Below, piece after piece: positions 28,101-32,681 of a stretch of 64,000 bases of DNA (the first letter of the stretch is position 1; every line of letters begins with the position of its first letter). This DNA comes from Aplectana chamaeleonis (Eukaryota; Nematoda; Chromadorea; Rhabditida; Cosmocercidae): positions 1,178,001 through 1,242,000 of the forward strand of contig JAPDOI010000064.1 in the NCBI GenBank assembly GCA_029168955.1, in the 5' to 3' direction. A model generated the notes under the pieces. It had not been told where the DNA came from and ran no database searches. It saw only the letters and a program-made list of their open reading frames with translations. Both the position numbers and the translations under genes were made by a program.

Positions 28101-31100
28101 GGCCGGGCCTGTGGTGGTGAGTGAAGGGGGTCGGGCCTGTGGTGGTCGCTTATATCTCGCTTATTTGGAGGAATCGAGATCTCGCACTTGGCAAGTGTTA
28201 TAGAGAAGGGGTCTACTACACAAACAAATGAAAATCACAAAATTCATATCTGAGGGTGTACTGTGCCTTTAAAGGGTCTTGGTTTATTAGAATCGATTTT
28301 GCACCGAGAACTACGACTATCGCAACTGAACGCTATCACTGTACCACTATATTCAAGAGACGTTCTTAGCATTCTGTTCAGAAATAAACCAAAAGTAAAA
28401 CACACATACCGTATTTTCTCTTTTAAAAGTACATGTACATCTGTTTCTCGAGCCTCTTTTTAGGTGTACTTTTAATTGATGTGTACTTCAAATAGAGGGT
28501 GTACTTTTATTTTTCAGCTGTGTTTTTTGGAATTCTCAGTGAAAACTTTGTCAACAAAACTATTATTTTCACGATGAAAAGTCAGCTATTCAAGACCGAG
28601 TGGATCATTGCTTGCACACTTGTTAATATTATCGTCCTTCTCTAAGCCGTAACACTGTTTTGGGATCGAAAGTTTTATTCCTTATCTCGTTTAAAAATGT
28701 ACTACTAATAGAGGTGTACCTCAAATAGAAGGTGTACTTCTTATACTCAGCACTCTTTTTTAGGTGTTCTTCTATTAGAAGTGTACTCCAAATAGAGGTG
28801 TACTTCTGAGAGAGGAAATGCGGTATTTTCCTTTTTTTTCTATTTCCTCTTAAATAGTACAACAGTGACATGAGTTAATATTGAAATCATGTCGCGTCGA
28901 CAAAACGTATTGTGTATCGTGGATATTACGTCGACAGCAGGCTGTTTTTGTGAATGTTAAGAAGAACATTTTGGATTAGCGACTGCAGAACACGATTTTG
29001 GCTTCAGAAGTTTTCAACAGGTATTGGTATTATTAATTTCACATATATGCATTAAGACGGACGCACCAGTTGATACAGTTCTTGTTTGTAGTAGTATGTG
29101 TAGAAACAGGGCTCAAAGCACTGAGGCGGTGAGGCGGAGTGTATGCATGCTGACGTAACTCACCAGTAGAATTCGCCATAATTCGAACGTGATCCCGGAC
29201 TTTCGGGAATTAACTCTTTAGCGCCATCACTAGCTGAAGGGATGTGTATGGTTCCCCCAGTGTCAATGCTGCTCCTCGTTTCGTCGTGATCCTCCATCCT
29301 CGATCGTCCTGTAATATCAAATCATGTTGCCGTATACAACGCCACTTCTGATATTCAGTCGGAAGGTGGATGGCATTTTTCGTACTGAATTACTTTTTCC
29401 AAACTCTACGGTTTGAGAAGAAGAAGTTCCCATTCCAAATCTATGTGACAGACGCTGTACAATGTTTCGCACCGGGGAGTTCTCGAACGTGACGTTGGGC
29501 TTTATTTGGAAGCGAAATTCTAGTACCGGCTGCGAGCATAAATTGTCCTCCCCCCCCCAAATTACTAGCTACCCGTGACCGGCGCCTGCGGACCACTCAG
29601 TGAAGTATCATGGTACTCTGTGTACTACCATCTTGGTTCAATTTCCCCACCGATGGAGATGGATTTGGTGGCATATCATATTGCTGGGTACAATATGGCT
29701 GGCGAAGTTCTGGAAACAACATCACAGGGCCTTGAGCTCGAAGATATACCACTTGAGGCTGACAACCACTGGTGCCCTTTCTACAAATGGTCTCATAATG
29801 GTCCATCTACGATACAGAGCGCTAGCAAGGATACCCAGAAAATCACAGTGGTGTAGAAAAATCCGTGGACAGTCGGTTGTTTGATTTGCTACTTCTTCAG
29901 TAAGGTCATCTGAAATAGGCAGAGTTCAAGATGAGTGCACGGGACTTCGTCAAGGCGTCGTGGTACTGGAAAGGACTTCATACGGAAATCCATTCTTTGT
30001 TGCGGTACCGTCGATAAAAGTGTACGTAGTCGACCGAAAGGTGAGGAGGACTGATGAGGTGGAAAAAGTAACGGTTGGGAAACCAATTGTCAGGAGGTCG
30101 TATGCTGTCTTTTATCAGGATTGCTTGCTGTATGCCAATCAAGTGACAGTCCTTACCCTACAAAAAGGGTCCCTATGCACGTATAATGTGTACAAGATTC
30201 TGTTAACGCGCAAGTACGCTCACATAGTTTACAGCTATGCAAGAGGAACTATATCACCAGATACCGGGTATAACCATAAGACAAGCACCTTACAAGCAAG
30301 CGTTACGCGTCTCTAGGTGATGTGACTTCAGAACTCCCTCGTCCACGGAGGCCCAGCATTGCAAAAGATGTTCAGCATTGCTGGCCATCTTGAAGAGGAC
30401 TACGCTTTGTTCACAATTGTTATCCTAGAATTGCTCAAAACCATCTTACGACAAGATTCCCCTTAATGCTTCTCATTGCCCCTTGATGGTAATAACTTTC
30501 AATGGCTAAGGTTCGTGGACGAGTTTTTATGCCTGTTTCTTTCAGTCGTTCGCGGACGTTGCGCCTTTCGCAACACAACCATGTGCTTTCACCGGCCGTC
30601 TCAAGAATGCATTGACTTTTTGAATATGCAAACATTTTTTATGATTTTTTCTGGTGACACCATTAGAAAGACATCCTCGCAATGCCTCAGAATCTCATTT
30701 CTTCTCCTCGAACAGTTGAGTTTCGAGGGACCAACTCAGCAGAGTGGGAAAATTCGTGCACATACCTACATACCACACCGTTTCCTCCTTCCGACTAAAT
30801 ATTAACAACGGAATTTCAGCCTGCTGTGCACACGACAAAACGTTTCAATGATTAAGAGTTGCCGAAATGTTATATCGAATATGTTGTGGAATTTCGGTGA
30901 CGTATATAATTGAGCATGCAAGGTAATAACGAAAACGTGATATGGATGTGAGGTTTGTGTGCGTTTAGCGGATAGTGTGCGATTCATTCATGCTATTTTT
31001 CCATTAGCATCATTCGCCTCAACACAACACACACACACATTCTCATGCAGATATATATCACCTTTTCGCGAATCTCTCTTTCTTCTTCGCTGTCGTTCGA

Positions 31101-31356
31101 AAACAGACTTAGTCTCTGACGGTGTTAGAGGGCGAACGGATACTCGACTTGAGATCCGTGTCCACTTTCCAGTGGTGATATCTTCAGTACGGACGACTGG
31201 TGAGTCGGAGCGGCTTGGAGATGGTGAGCTAGTGGAGGCTGCAGATGATGAGCGATATGTCTGCGACGATAGACTTCTACTGTCGTGATGTGGACTATCA
31301 GAGACAATTAGCTTTCGTCCGGGTGAACTGCCGCTAATGCCGCAACTGAAGATCAT
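875..31356 (-). CDS. che-10: Rootletin (CHE-10-like) ciliary rootlet coiled-coil protein, whole multi-exon gene
   Basis: The gene encodes a very long coiled-coil protein. In the family, rootletin polymers form the striated rootlet at the base of cilia; in nematodes this concerns ciliated sensory neurons. Exons from 23335 down to 4811 give about 2,050 residues, nearly all charged heptad-type helix rich in E, K, R, Q and L. The N-terminal part has Ser/Thr/Gly-rich linkers. Blocks I recognise as rootletin-like are [14 protein letters not shown] near 20.2 kb, [15 protein letters not shown] near 13.9 kb and [14 protein letters not shown] near 7.6 kb. Each of these internal exons has GT/AG borders and adjoining phases agree. 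The joins 29.2 to 23.3 kb and 4.6 to 0.9 kb are not settled. Total length is near the usual 2,000-residue size or somewhat longer. The family assignment is from memory of conserved blocks, not from a search. Confidence 0.82.
2389..2848. repeat. MITE, subfamily C (TTAAGGCATCGTACGCGC ends)
   Basis: Two long inverted arms (about 2389-2565 and 2670-2848) match closely, both containing ggtggaattcgaagcattcga-like and gcgggcccaaccaacgattc-like segments. The element is flanked by TTAA on each side (2389-2392 and 2845-2848), which suggests a TTAA target duplication. A partial second copy lies at 53879-54075. Confidence 0.8.
2944..4053. repeat. Interrupted MITE, subfamily A, with a minisatellite inside
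   Basis: The left end TTAAAGGCAGTGTTCACGATG and the following 250 bases match the complete copy at 27292-27783 (shared cgttctcggtggttgtgatcgg-like text). Similarity resumes near 3890-4053. About 600 bases between, including a degenerate 65-base tandem repeat, are absent from the other copy. The right terminal repeat is not visible. Confidence 0.55.
3290..3790. repeat. Degenerate ~65 bp minisatellite
   Basis: The phrase acctcccaccgacc recurs at 3325, 3391 and 3456. Each copy is preceded by a ccgaaaactccgc-like phrase, and further diverged ccgaaaactccgcc units occur to about 3790. It opens several spurious reading frames on both strands. Confidence 0.6.
4618..4744 (-). CDS. che-10: Rootletin C-terminal tail exon (possible stop at 4618)
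   Basis: With acceptor TTCGAATTAAG the two bases carried from 4811 complete an Arg codon, and the exon reads [20 protein letters not shown], then [15 protein letters not shown] and TGA at 4620-4618. Ending here gives a compact Gly/Ser tail. A donor inside GGSRS could instead splice to 875-1158. Confidence 0.72.
4811..4923 (-). CDS. che-10: Rootletin exon, end of the coiled coil
   Basis: Acceptor TTCTTCGCAG, donor GCAG/GTAATC. Reads [20 protein letters not shown], then [17 protein letters not shown]. The helix ends here. Confidence 0.88.
4981..5088 (-). CDS. che-10: Rootletin exon
   Basis: Acceptor GTTGTTATCAG, donor GGACAG/GTGATA. Reads [20 protein letters not shown] through [10 protein letters not shown]. 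Confidence 0.88.
5143..5280 (-). CDS. che-10: Rootletin exon
   Basis: Acceptor GCATTCTTCAG, donor CAACAG/GTAAAA. Reads [20 protein letters not shown] through [12 protein letters not shown]. The frame stays open through the 54-base intron that follows, so only the splice signals mark the end. Confidence 0.87.
5360..5476 (-). CDS. che-10: Rootletin exon
   Basis: Acceptor CTAATTAG, donor GAGATG/GTACGG. Reads [20 protein letters not shown], then [17 protein letters not shown]. Confidence 0.88.
5571..5654 (-). CDS. che-10: Rootletin exon
   Basis: Acceptor CCATTTTTAG, donor GTCAAG/GTAGGC. Reads [20 protein letters not shown], then NDKRTVVK. Confidence 0.88.
5716..6114 (-). CDS. che-10: Rootletin exon, largest (133 codons)
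   Basis: Acceptor CTATTTTCAG, donor GAGAAG/GTATGA, phase 0 at both ends. Uninterrupted coiled coil from [20 protein letters not shown] to [12 protein letters not shown]. Confidence 0.9.
6443..6622 (-). CDS. che-10: Rootletin exon
   Basis: Acceptor CCTTTCTAG, donor AGACAA/GTTAGC. Reads [20 protein letters not shown] through [11 protein letters not shown]. Confidence 0.87.
6681..6844 (-). CDS. che-10: Rootletin exon
   Basis: Acceptor GATGTTCTAG, donor CTCAAC/GTACGC. Reads [20 protein letters not shown] through [10 protein letters not shown]. Confidence 0.88.
6845..7519. other. Rootletin intron, 675 bases
   Basis: No coding segment with splice signals and matching phase was found. The fragment cagaagaaacattttgtgctgcttgt recurs in diverged reverse orientation at about 7320, a weak imperfect hairpin. 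Confidence 0.4.
7520..7640 (-). CDS. che-10: Rootletin exon ([14 protein letters not shown] block)
   Basis: Acceptor TTTCTCCAG, donor GAAG/GTAGGT. Reads [20 protein letters not shown] through [14 protein letters not shown]. Confidence 0.88.
7699..7829 (-). CDS. che-10: Rootletin exon
   Basis: Acceptor GTCATTTCAG; the AG three bases on is also possible. Donor GAGCGT/GTGAGT. Reads [20 protein letters not shown], then coiled coil [17 protein letters not shown]. Confidence 0.87.
7892..8090 (-). CDS. che-10: Rootletin exon, non-helical linker
   Basis: Acceptor ATATCTCCAG, donor AGGCG/GTAATA. Reads [38 protein letters not shown] and [11 protein letters not shown]. This Gly/Pro-rich hinge is identified by exact phase fit on both sides. 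Confidence 0.83.
8091..9588. other. Rootletin intron, 1.5 kb
   Basis: No coding exon seen. Around 8490-8570 it shares accgtatacccaccgta-type text in opposite orientation with 50.8-50.9 kb. Bases 9120-9350 are a patch of repeated cgacgtcggat/cggcgtcg words. Confidence 0.5.
9589..9725 (-). CDS. che-10: Rootletin exon
   Basis: Acceptor CTGTTACAG, donor TTCCAG/GTAACG. Reads [20 protein letters not shown], then [14 protein letters not shown]. The ERDALA...LRRFQ stretch is typical of rootletins. Confidence 0.88.
9781..9964 (-). CDS. che-10: Rootletin exon
   Basis: Acceptor CACTTTCTAG, donor CTCG/GTACGT. Reads [20 protein letters not shown] through [14 protein letters not shown]. Confidence 0.88.
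10024..10149 (-). CDS. che-10: Rootletin exon
   Basis: Acceptor TCCATTTCAG, donor GATAAG/GTGCTA. Reads [20 protein letters not shown] through [11 protein letters not shown], phase 0. Confidence 0.88.
10215..10425 (-). CDS. che-10: Rootletin exon
   Basis: Acceptor TGTTTTCCAG, donor ACCGAG/GTAAAC. Reads [20 protein letters not shown] through [11 protein letters not shown]. Confidence 0.88.
10614..10707 (-). CDS. che-10: Rootletin exon
   Basis: Acceptor ATGTTTTCAG, donor AACCG/GTAACC. Reads [20 protein letters not shown], then ESDLESTTN. Confidence 0.87.
10779..10938 (-). CDS. che-10: Rootletin exon
   Basis: Acceptor CTTGGTTAAG, giving a 53-base intron. Donor GATC/GTGAGT. Reads [20 protein letters not shown] through NDGTAKIRD. 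Confidence 0.85.
10992..11106 (-). CDS. che-10: Rootletin exon
   Basis: Acceptor after a T9 tract (TTTTTTAG), donor GACAGG/GTGAGC. Reads [20 protein letters not shown] to DLRNEMDR. Confidence 0.86.
11297..11382 (-). CDS. che-10: Rootletin exon
   Basis: Acceptor GATCTTTAG, donor AACAG/GTACGA. Reads [20 protein letters not shown], then QLADALN. Confidence 0.87.
11436..11633 (-). CDS. che-10: Rootletin exon
   Basis: Acceptor TCTCTTTCAG, donor GGAAAG/GTCAGC, phase 0 at both ends. Reads [20 protein letters not shown] through [14 protein letters not shown]. Confidence 0.88.
11634..12034. other. Rootletin intron, AT-rich
   Basis: No exon signal. A-rich and T-rich low-complexity sequence with no clear repeat. 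Confidence 0.4.
12035..12195 (-). CDS. che-10: Rootletin exon with TDRTTTIDR repeats
   Basis: Acceptor AACCTTTTAG, donor GAGAAG/GTAAAT. Begins [19 protein letters not shown], four copies of a T-D/I-D-R type nine-residue repeat, then [16 protein letters not shown] and coiled coil. Confidence 0.86.
12380..12600. repeat. Inverted-repeat element in a rootletin intron
   Basis: Arms ggcgaaaacgggtgcgtagcg (12381-12401) plus a T tract, and an A tract plus cgctacgcgcccgac (12583-12597), are reverse complements around about 170 bases. It resembles a short MITE; no clear target duplication. Confidence 0.55.
12756..12834 (-). CDS. che-10: Rootletin exon, 79 bases, non-helical
   Basis: Acceptor CTACTTTCAG, donor CCTG/GTTAGT. 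Reads [20 protein letters not shown], a break in the coiled coil before the Thr-rich exon that follows. Confidence 0.83.
12894..12955 (-). CDS. che-10: Rootletin exon, 62 bases
   Basis: Acceptor AACGTTTCAG, donor ATCAAG/GTAAGG. Reads [20 protein letters not shown]. Its small size hides it, but both phases agree with the neighbours. Confidence 0.85.
13039..13247 (-). CDS. che-10: Rootletin exon
   Basis: Acceptor TGCTTTCAG, donor AACA/GTATGT. Reads [20 protein letters not shown] through [17 protein letters not shown]. Confidence 0.87.
13651..13814 (-). CDS. che-10: Rootletin exon (VMLLRRHND block)
   Basis: Acceptor CATTGAAAG is weak, but it is the only AG keeping phase with DDYERQ. Donor is ATGAA/GTACGT. 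Reads [20 protein letters not shown] through LQKEKQEIM. Confidence 0.86.
13883..14036 (-). CDS. che-10: Rootletin exon
   Basis: Acceptor ACTTTGCAG, donor AGACAG/GTGAGG. Reads [20 protein letters not shown] and ends in TIDDYERQ at phase 0. Confidence 0.87.
14089..14279 (-). CDS. che-10: Rootletin exon
   Basis: Acceptor CATTTTCAG, donor TATCA/GTAAGT. Reads [20 protein letters not shown] through [11 protein letters not shown]. Confidence 0.87.
14411..14549 (-). CDS. che-10: Rootletin exon
   Basis: Acceptor GCTTTCAG, donor GAGAAA/GTGGGT. Reads [20 protein letters not shown] through [12 protein letters not shown], phase 0 end. Confidence 0.87.
14616..14708 (-). CDS. che-10: Rootletin exon
   Basis: Acceptor CAATTTAG, donor AACAG/GTTGAA. 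Reads [20 protein letters not shown], then IVEEHKN. Confidence 0.87.
14770..14901 (-). CDS. che-10: Rootletin exon
   Basis: Acceptor CGCTTTTAG, donor CAAGC/GTATGC. Coiled coil [20 protein letters not shown] to [11 protein letters not shown]. Confidence 0.87.
14964..15058 (-). CDS. che-10: Rootletin exon
   Basis: Acceptor AACATTTAG, donor AACCA/GTGAGT. Reads [20 protein letters not shown] and SDSKREITN. Two bases carry over to give Q. Confidence 0.87.
15873..15985 (-). CDS. che-10: Rootletin exon
   Basis: Acceptor ATATTCTTAG, donor AGTCAG/GTATGC. Reads [20 protein letters not shown], then [15 protein letters not shown] at phase 0. Confidence 0.87.
16175..16413 (-). CDS. che-10: Rootletin exon
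   Basis: Acceptor ATCTGTTAAG, donor CCCG/GTAAAG. Encodes [20 protein letters not shown] and a coiled coil through [11 protein letters not shown], ending in a non-helical SLSPG...RSNQHPG turn. Reading continues into the intron without a stop, which makes the true end easy to miss. Confidence 0.85.
16414..17842. other. Rootletin intron, 1.4 kb
   Basis: No exon found. It contains one copy of a dispersed repeat at 17311-17460. Confidence 0.5.
17311..17460. repeat. Dispersed repeat, copy 1 (see 58443-58600)
   Basis: Contains ttagctccctcattttgagcc, gttatattttgccatgaccga and cggactcatacgagcaag, all present in the same order at 58443-58600 with point differences. Same orientation in both places. 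Family not recognised. Confidence 0.7.
17843..18078 (-). CDS. che-10: Rootletin exon
   Basis: Acceptor CAATTTCAG, donor CTCAA/GTAAGTGG. Encodes [40 protein letters not shown] and [19 protein letters not shown], alternating helix and Gly-rich breaks. Confidence 0.87.
18079..20022. other. Rootletin intron, 1.9 kb
   Basis: No coding exon seen. Contains a nested palindrome at 19471-19573 and a short direct duplication (acgtgagtttccctgatg at 19133 and 19155). Confidence 0.5.
19471..19573. repeat. Nested inverted repeat
   Basis: Outer arms gagccgaactccggtccgca and tgcggaccggaattcggctc enclose inner arms ggctattgcatc and gatgcaacagcc. Probably a small fold-back element. Confidence 0.6.
20023..20232 (-). 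CDS. che-10: Rootletin exon with the [11 protein letters not shown] block
   Basis: Acceptor ATTCCTTAG, donor GCGGAT/GTAAGA, phase 0 at both ends. Contains [19 protein letters not shown], the block I relied on most for the rootletin call, followed by a Gly-rich linker [11 protein letters not shown]. Confidence 0.9.
20304..20448 (-). CDS. che-10: Rootletin exon
   Basis: Acceptor CACATTTCAG, donor GAACGA/GTATGT. Highly charged helix [20 protein letters not shown] through [15 protein letters not shown], ending at phase 0. Confidence 0.87.
20831..21071. repeat. Fold-back element with G9/C9 runs
   Basis: The left arm (20831-20900: atatctagggacaatactaaa, then acgg and G9) is the reverse complement of the right arm (21006-21071) with few differences. 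The loop carries a second small inverted repeat (ctatcaatc / gattgatag). Confidence 0.7.
21677..21808 (-). CDS. che-10: Rootletin exon (Gly/Ala linker)
   Basis: Acceptor CTATTTTAG, donor CGACG/GTCAGC. Reads [19 protein letters not shown], then [16 protein letters not shown]. The phase joins the next exon as [11 protein letters not shown]. Confidence 0.85.
21905..22032 (-). CDS. che-10: Rootletin exon
   Basis: Acceptor TCATTCTAG, donor AGCTT/GTGAGTG. Reads [15 protein letters not shown], a linker with [11 protein letters not shown], and ends TSNS plus two bases. Earlier GTs after GGTAAGATG would drop the linker, so a shorter isoform is possible. Confidence 0.8.
22033..22857. other. Rootletin intron, 825 bases
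   Basis: No coding segment that fits the phase of the neighbours. No clear repeat noted. Confidence 0.4.
22858..23065 (-). CDS. che-10: Rootletin exon, start of the coiled coil ([14 protein letters not shown])
   Basis: Acceptor TTTTTGAAG, donor AACAAG/GTACGT. Encodes [32 protein letters not shown] and then heptad helix ending MMAALQNK at phase 0. This is the switch from linker to coiled coil. Confidence 0.85.
23132..23335 (-). CDS. che-10: Rootletin exon (…[17 protein letters not shown]…)
   Basis: Donor TCACC/GTGAAT gives a two-base overhang that joins the next exon as NNSPDDYSRD. The 5' border is less certain. A strong acceptor TTTTTCTTGCTCAG precedes 23335, but weaker AGs inside would also keep the frame. 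The part from [18 protein letters not shown] onward is the most convincing. Confidence 0.65.
24011..24117 (-). CDS. Candidate rootletin exon
   Basis: Open segment containing [21 protein letters not shown] and HSKRSPIS between an AG (ATTTCGGAATAG) and a GT (TCC/GTAATA). Composition looks like protein and resembles the acidic linker of neighbouring exons. Its start phase does not fit exon 29164 directly. Its end phase would fit a shorter version of the next exon starting at the TTTACGAG acceptor. Coding status is a guess. Confidence 0.3.
26694..26943. repeat. Inverted-repeat element
   Basis: Arms 26694-26768 and 26865-26943 are reverse complements with scattered mismatches (ctagaatagccttctt / aaggcgattctag; acgttaactatag / ctatagttaacgt). 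About 95 bases lie between. Type unknown. Confidence 0.7.
27292..27783. repeat. MITE, subfamily A, complete copy
   Basis: Starts TTAAAGGCAGTGTTCACGA and ends TCGTGAACACCGCCTTTAA, the reverse complement with one change. TTAA at both ends. No coding capacity. Confidence 0.82.
27780..28272. repeat. MITE, subfamily B, complete copy
   Basis: Starts TTAAAGGCACAGTACACCC and ends GGGTGTACTGTGCCTTTAA. It shares its left TTAA (27780-27783) with the subfamily A element before it. Contains a short direct repeat gggccgggcctgtggtggt / gggtcgggcctgtggtggt (28099 and 28127). Confidence 0.82.
28384..28850. repeat. GTGTAC tandem/hairpin repeat cluster
   Basis: The phrase gtgtacttcaaatagag and its variants (gtgtacctcaaatagaag, gtgtactccaaatagagg, gtgtacttttaattgatg) recur at about 28471-28515, 28708-28740 and 28765-28808. 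Outer segments accgtattttctc and gaggaaatgcggtattttcc are near reverse complements. Looks like a structured repeat element. Confidence 0.6.
29164..29308 (-). CDS. che-10: Rootletin N-terminal exon ([10 protein letters not shown]... segment)
   Basis: Acceptor ATATTACAG precedes 29308 and donor TACTG/GTGAGT follows 29164. Two leading bases complete the split codon from the 31 kb exon, giving [14 protein letters not shown], then an acidic and Ser/Gly-rich stretch ending SRSNYGEFY. The ATG at 29297-29295 could also be a start after trans-splicing to the same acceptor, giving a shorter isoform. Direct joining to 23335 would create TGA, so another exon or acceptor must lie between. Confidence 0.65.
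29309..31061. other. Rootletin intron with unassigned plus-strand open frames
   Basis: Plus-strand frames of 93 codons (29575-29856) and 118 codons (29960-30316) have fairly protein-like composition, but no recognised motif and no consistent splice structure. They may be remnants of an old mobile element or of an unrelated gene. Confidence 0.3.
31062..31345 (-). CDS. che-10: Rootletin N-terminal exon, Ser-rich disordered
   Basis: Reads in frame as a Ser/Pro/Arg-rich segment ([18 protein letters not shown], then [20 protein letters not shown] and a basic RQRRRKRD run). The acceptor GATCTTCAG precedes 31345 and the donor AAAAG/GTGATA follows 31062. The exon ends one base into a codon, and this phase fits exon 29164-29308 exactly. 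If the acceptor is not used, an in-frame ATG at 31356-31354 could start the protein. It is probably the N-terminal head before the coiled coil. Confidence 0.6.
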
Positions 31357-32196
31357 CCAACGAGCACATCAGCATGCTGTAAGAATAGCCGTGTCACAAT
31401 GCGTTCTGGCGAATTCAGACAGATTGACAGACTACTTCTCGTATTAACGAGAGTAGTGTGTGAAGAATAAGGAGAGCCTATGGGATACTGCTGCGAGTGA
31501 CAGTTAACAACGCCAGCAAGCCTAGCCAAAGCAGCTGGAAATAGCTGCCTTCTATGGTCGGATGGCTGCTGGCCGGCTGGCTGTGGTGGATATTCACATA
31601 GATGCTGTCAGGCGGGGCTGCCGCAGCGCTCAGCAGGGCGTGATTCAGTGAAGTGAATGCTCACAATAGGGTAACTAAAGAAAACACTAGCAGCGGCAAT
31701 TTTGTGCTACTTGCGTTTTCAATGCAACAAAGTGAGCTAGCTCCACTCTCAGTAATCTACTTTGATGGATTCGCAGAAAAGGTACTTCTTGTTGACTATT
31801 TTAATCTTCGGAATCACGTAAAACATTGAACGCGAATGCTTGGTGATTCTACAATGATAGTATCAGTTTCCAAGATGAAAAAATCATTTTGTTGCAAAAC
31901 CTTGGGCCTTGGTCTTTTCGAGAAAGCAGGGAAGAATGATCCACGAAAACGGCGAGGAAGTGGGTGAAAATTGCGTGGACCAGTCCGCCCACAACGTTGA
32001 AGAATTATCCATTTAAAGGATCCCTTGTTCATTTACTGCAAACTCCTTATTTTCATAGATCCTGTTATCCAAACATGCACATTAGGACCAAAGAGAAAGC
32101 CAATTATTAAAAATGTTCGAAGCTCTAAACCATTTCCTATGCTTCGGATTTTTACTGCATCAAACACACAATAGGTGTGGTTGCGAAAACTTAATA

Positions 32197-32681
32197 CAGT
32201 TGACCGCAATGTTAAAAGGACATGGTGCGGTTGCGGTCACACACTAAAACTACGGTGGAAGACGCCTAATTTCATTATCGATCGACAGCACAGCTGATTT
32301 TCTCTGTAAGTTACGGTTTTTCTTGTTTGTTTCGGCATTAATTTTGTTTCTAACTCTTTAATTAATGCGAACAGGGCTATTCTTAATGCGTGAGGGAAAT
32401 TAGCCGTTCGTTCGGGCTTCGAAGTGTTCTTTCAAATTCTGTTTCGAAATCGAAAAAAAAACGGCAAAATCCTCTCGCACACCAAGAAAAGCCCCCATTC
32501 GCGATATCATAACAGTCAGAAACAGAAGTAATGCCGAAGTAAACAAGAAAAAAGAGAAAAACGGTAACTCACCCCAAAAATCAACTGTGCTGTCGATCGA
32601 TAATGAAATTAGGCGTCTTCCACCGTAGTTTTAGTGTGTGACCGCAACCGCACCATGTCCTTTCAACATTGCGGTCAACTG
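32197..32681. repeat. MITE with TA target duplication
   Basis: Begins CAGTTGACCGCAATGTT and ends AACATTGCGGTCAACTG. The arms are inverted over about 110-120 bases (through acggtggaagacgcctaatttc / its complement), with TA on both sides (32195-32196 and 32682-32683). No open frame, so probably a Tc1/mariner-class non-autonomous element. Confidence 0.8.

Larger units (their letters stand above)
23336..29163. other. Long region between rootletin N-terminal exons
   Basis: Holds the candidate exon 24011-24117 and several inverted-repeat elements listed separately. Otherwise I see no supported gene. At least one exon or alternative acceptor is expected here, because the flanking exons do not join in frame. 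Confidence 0.5.
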
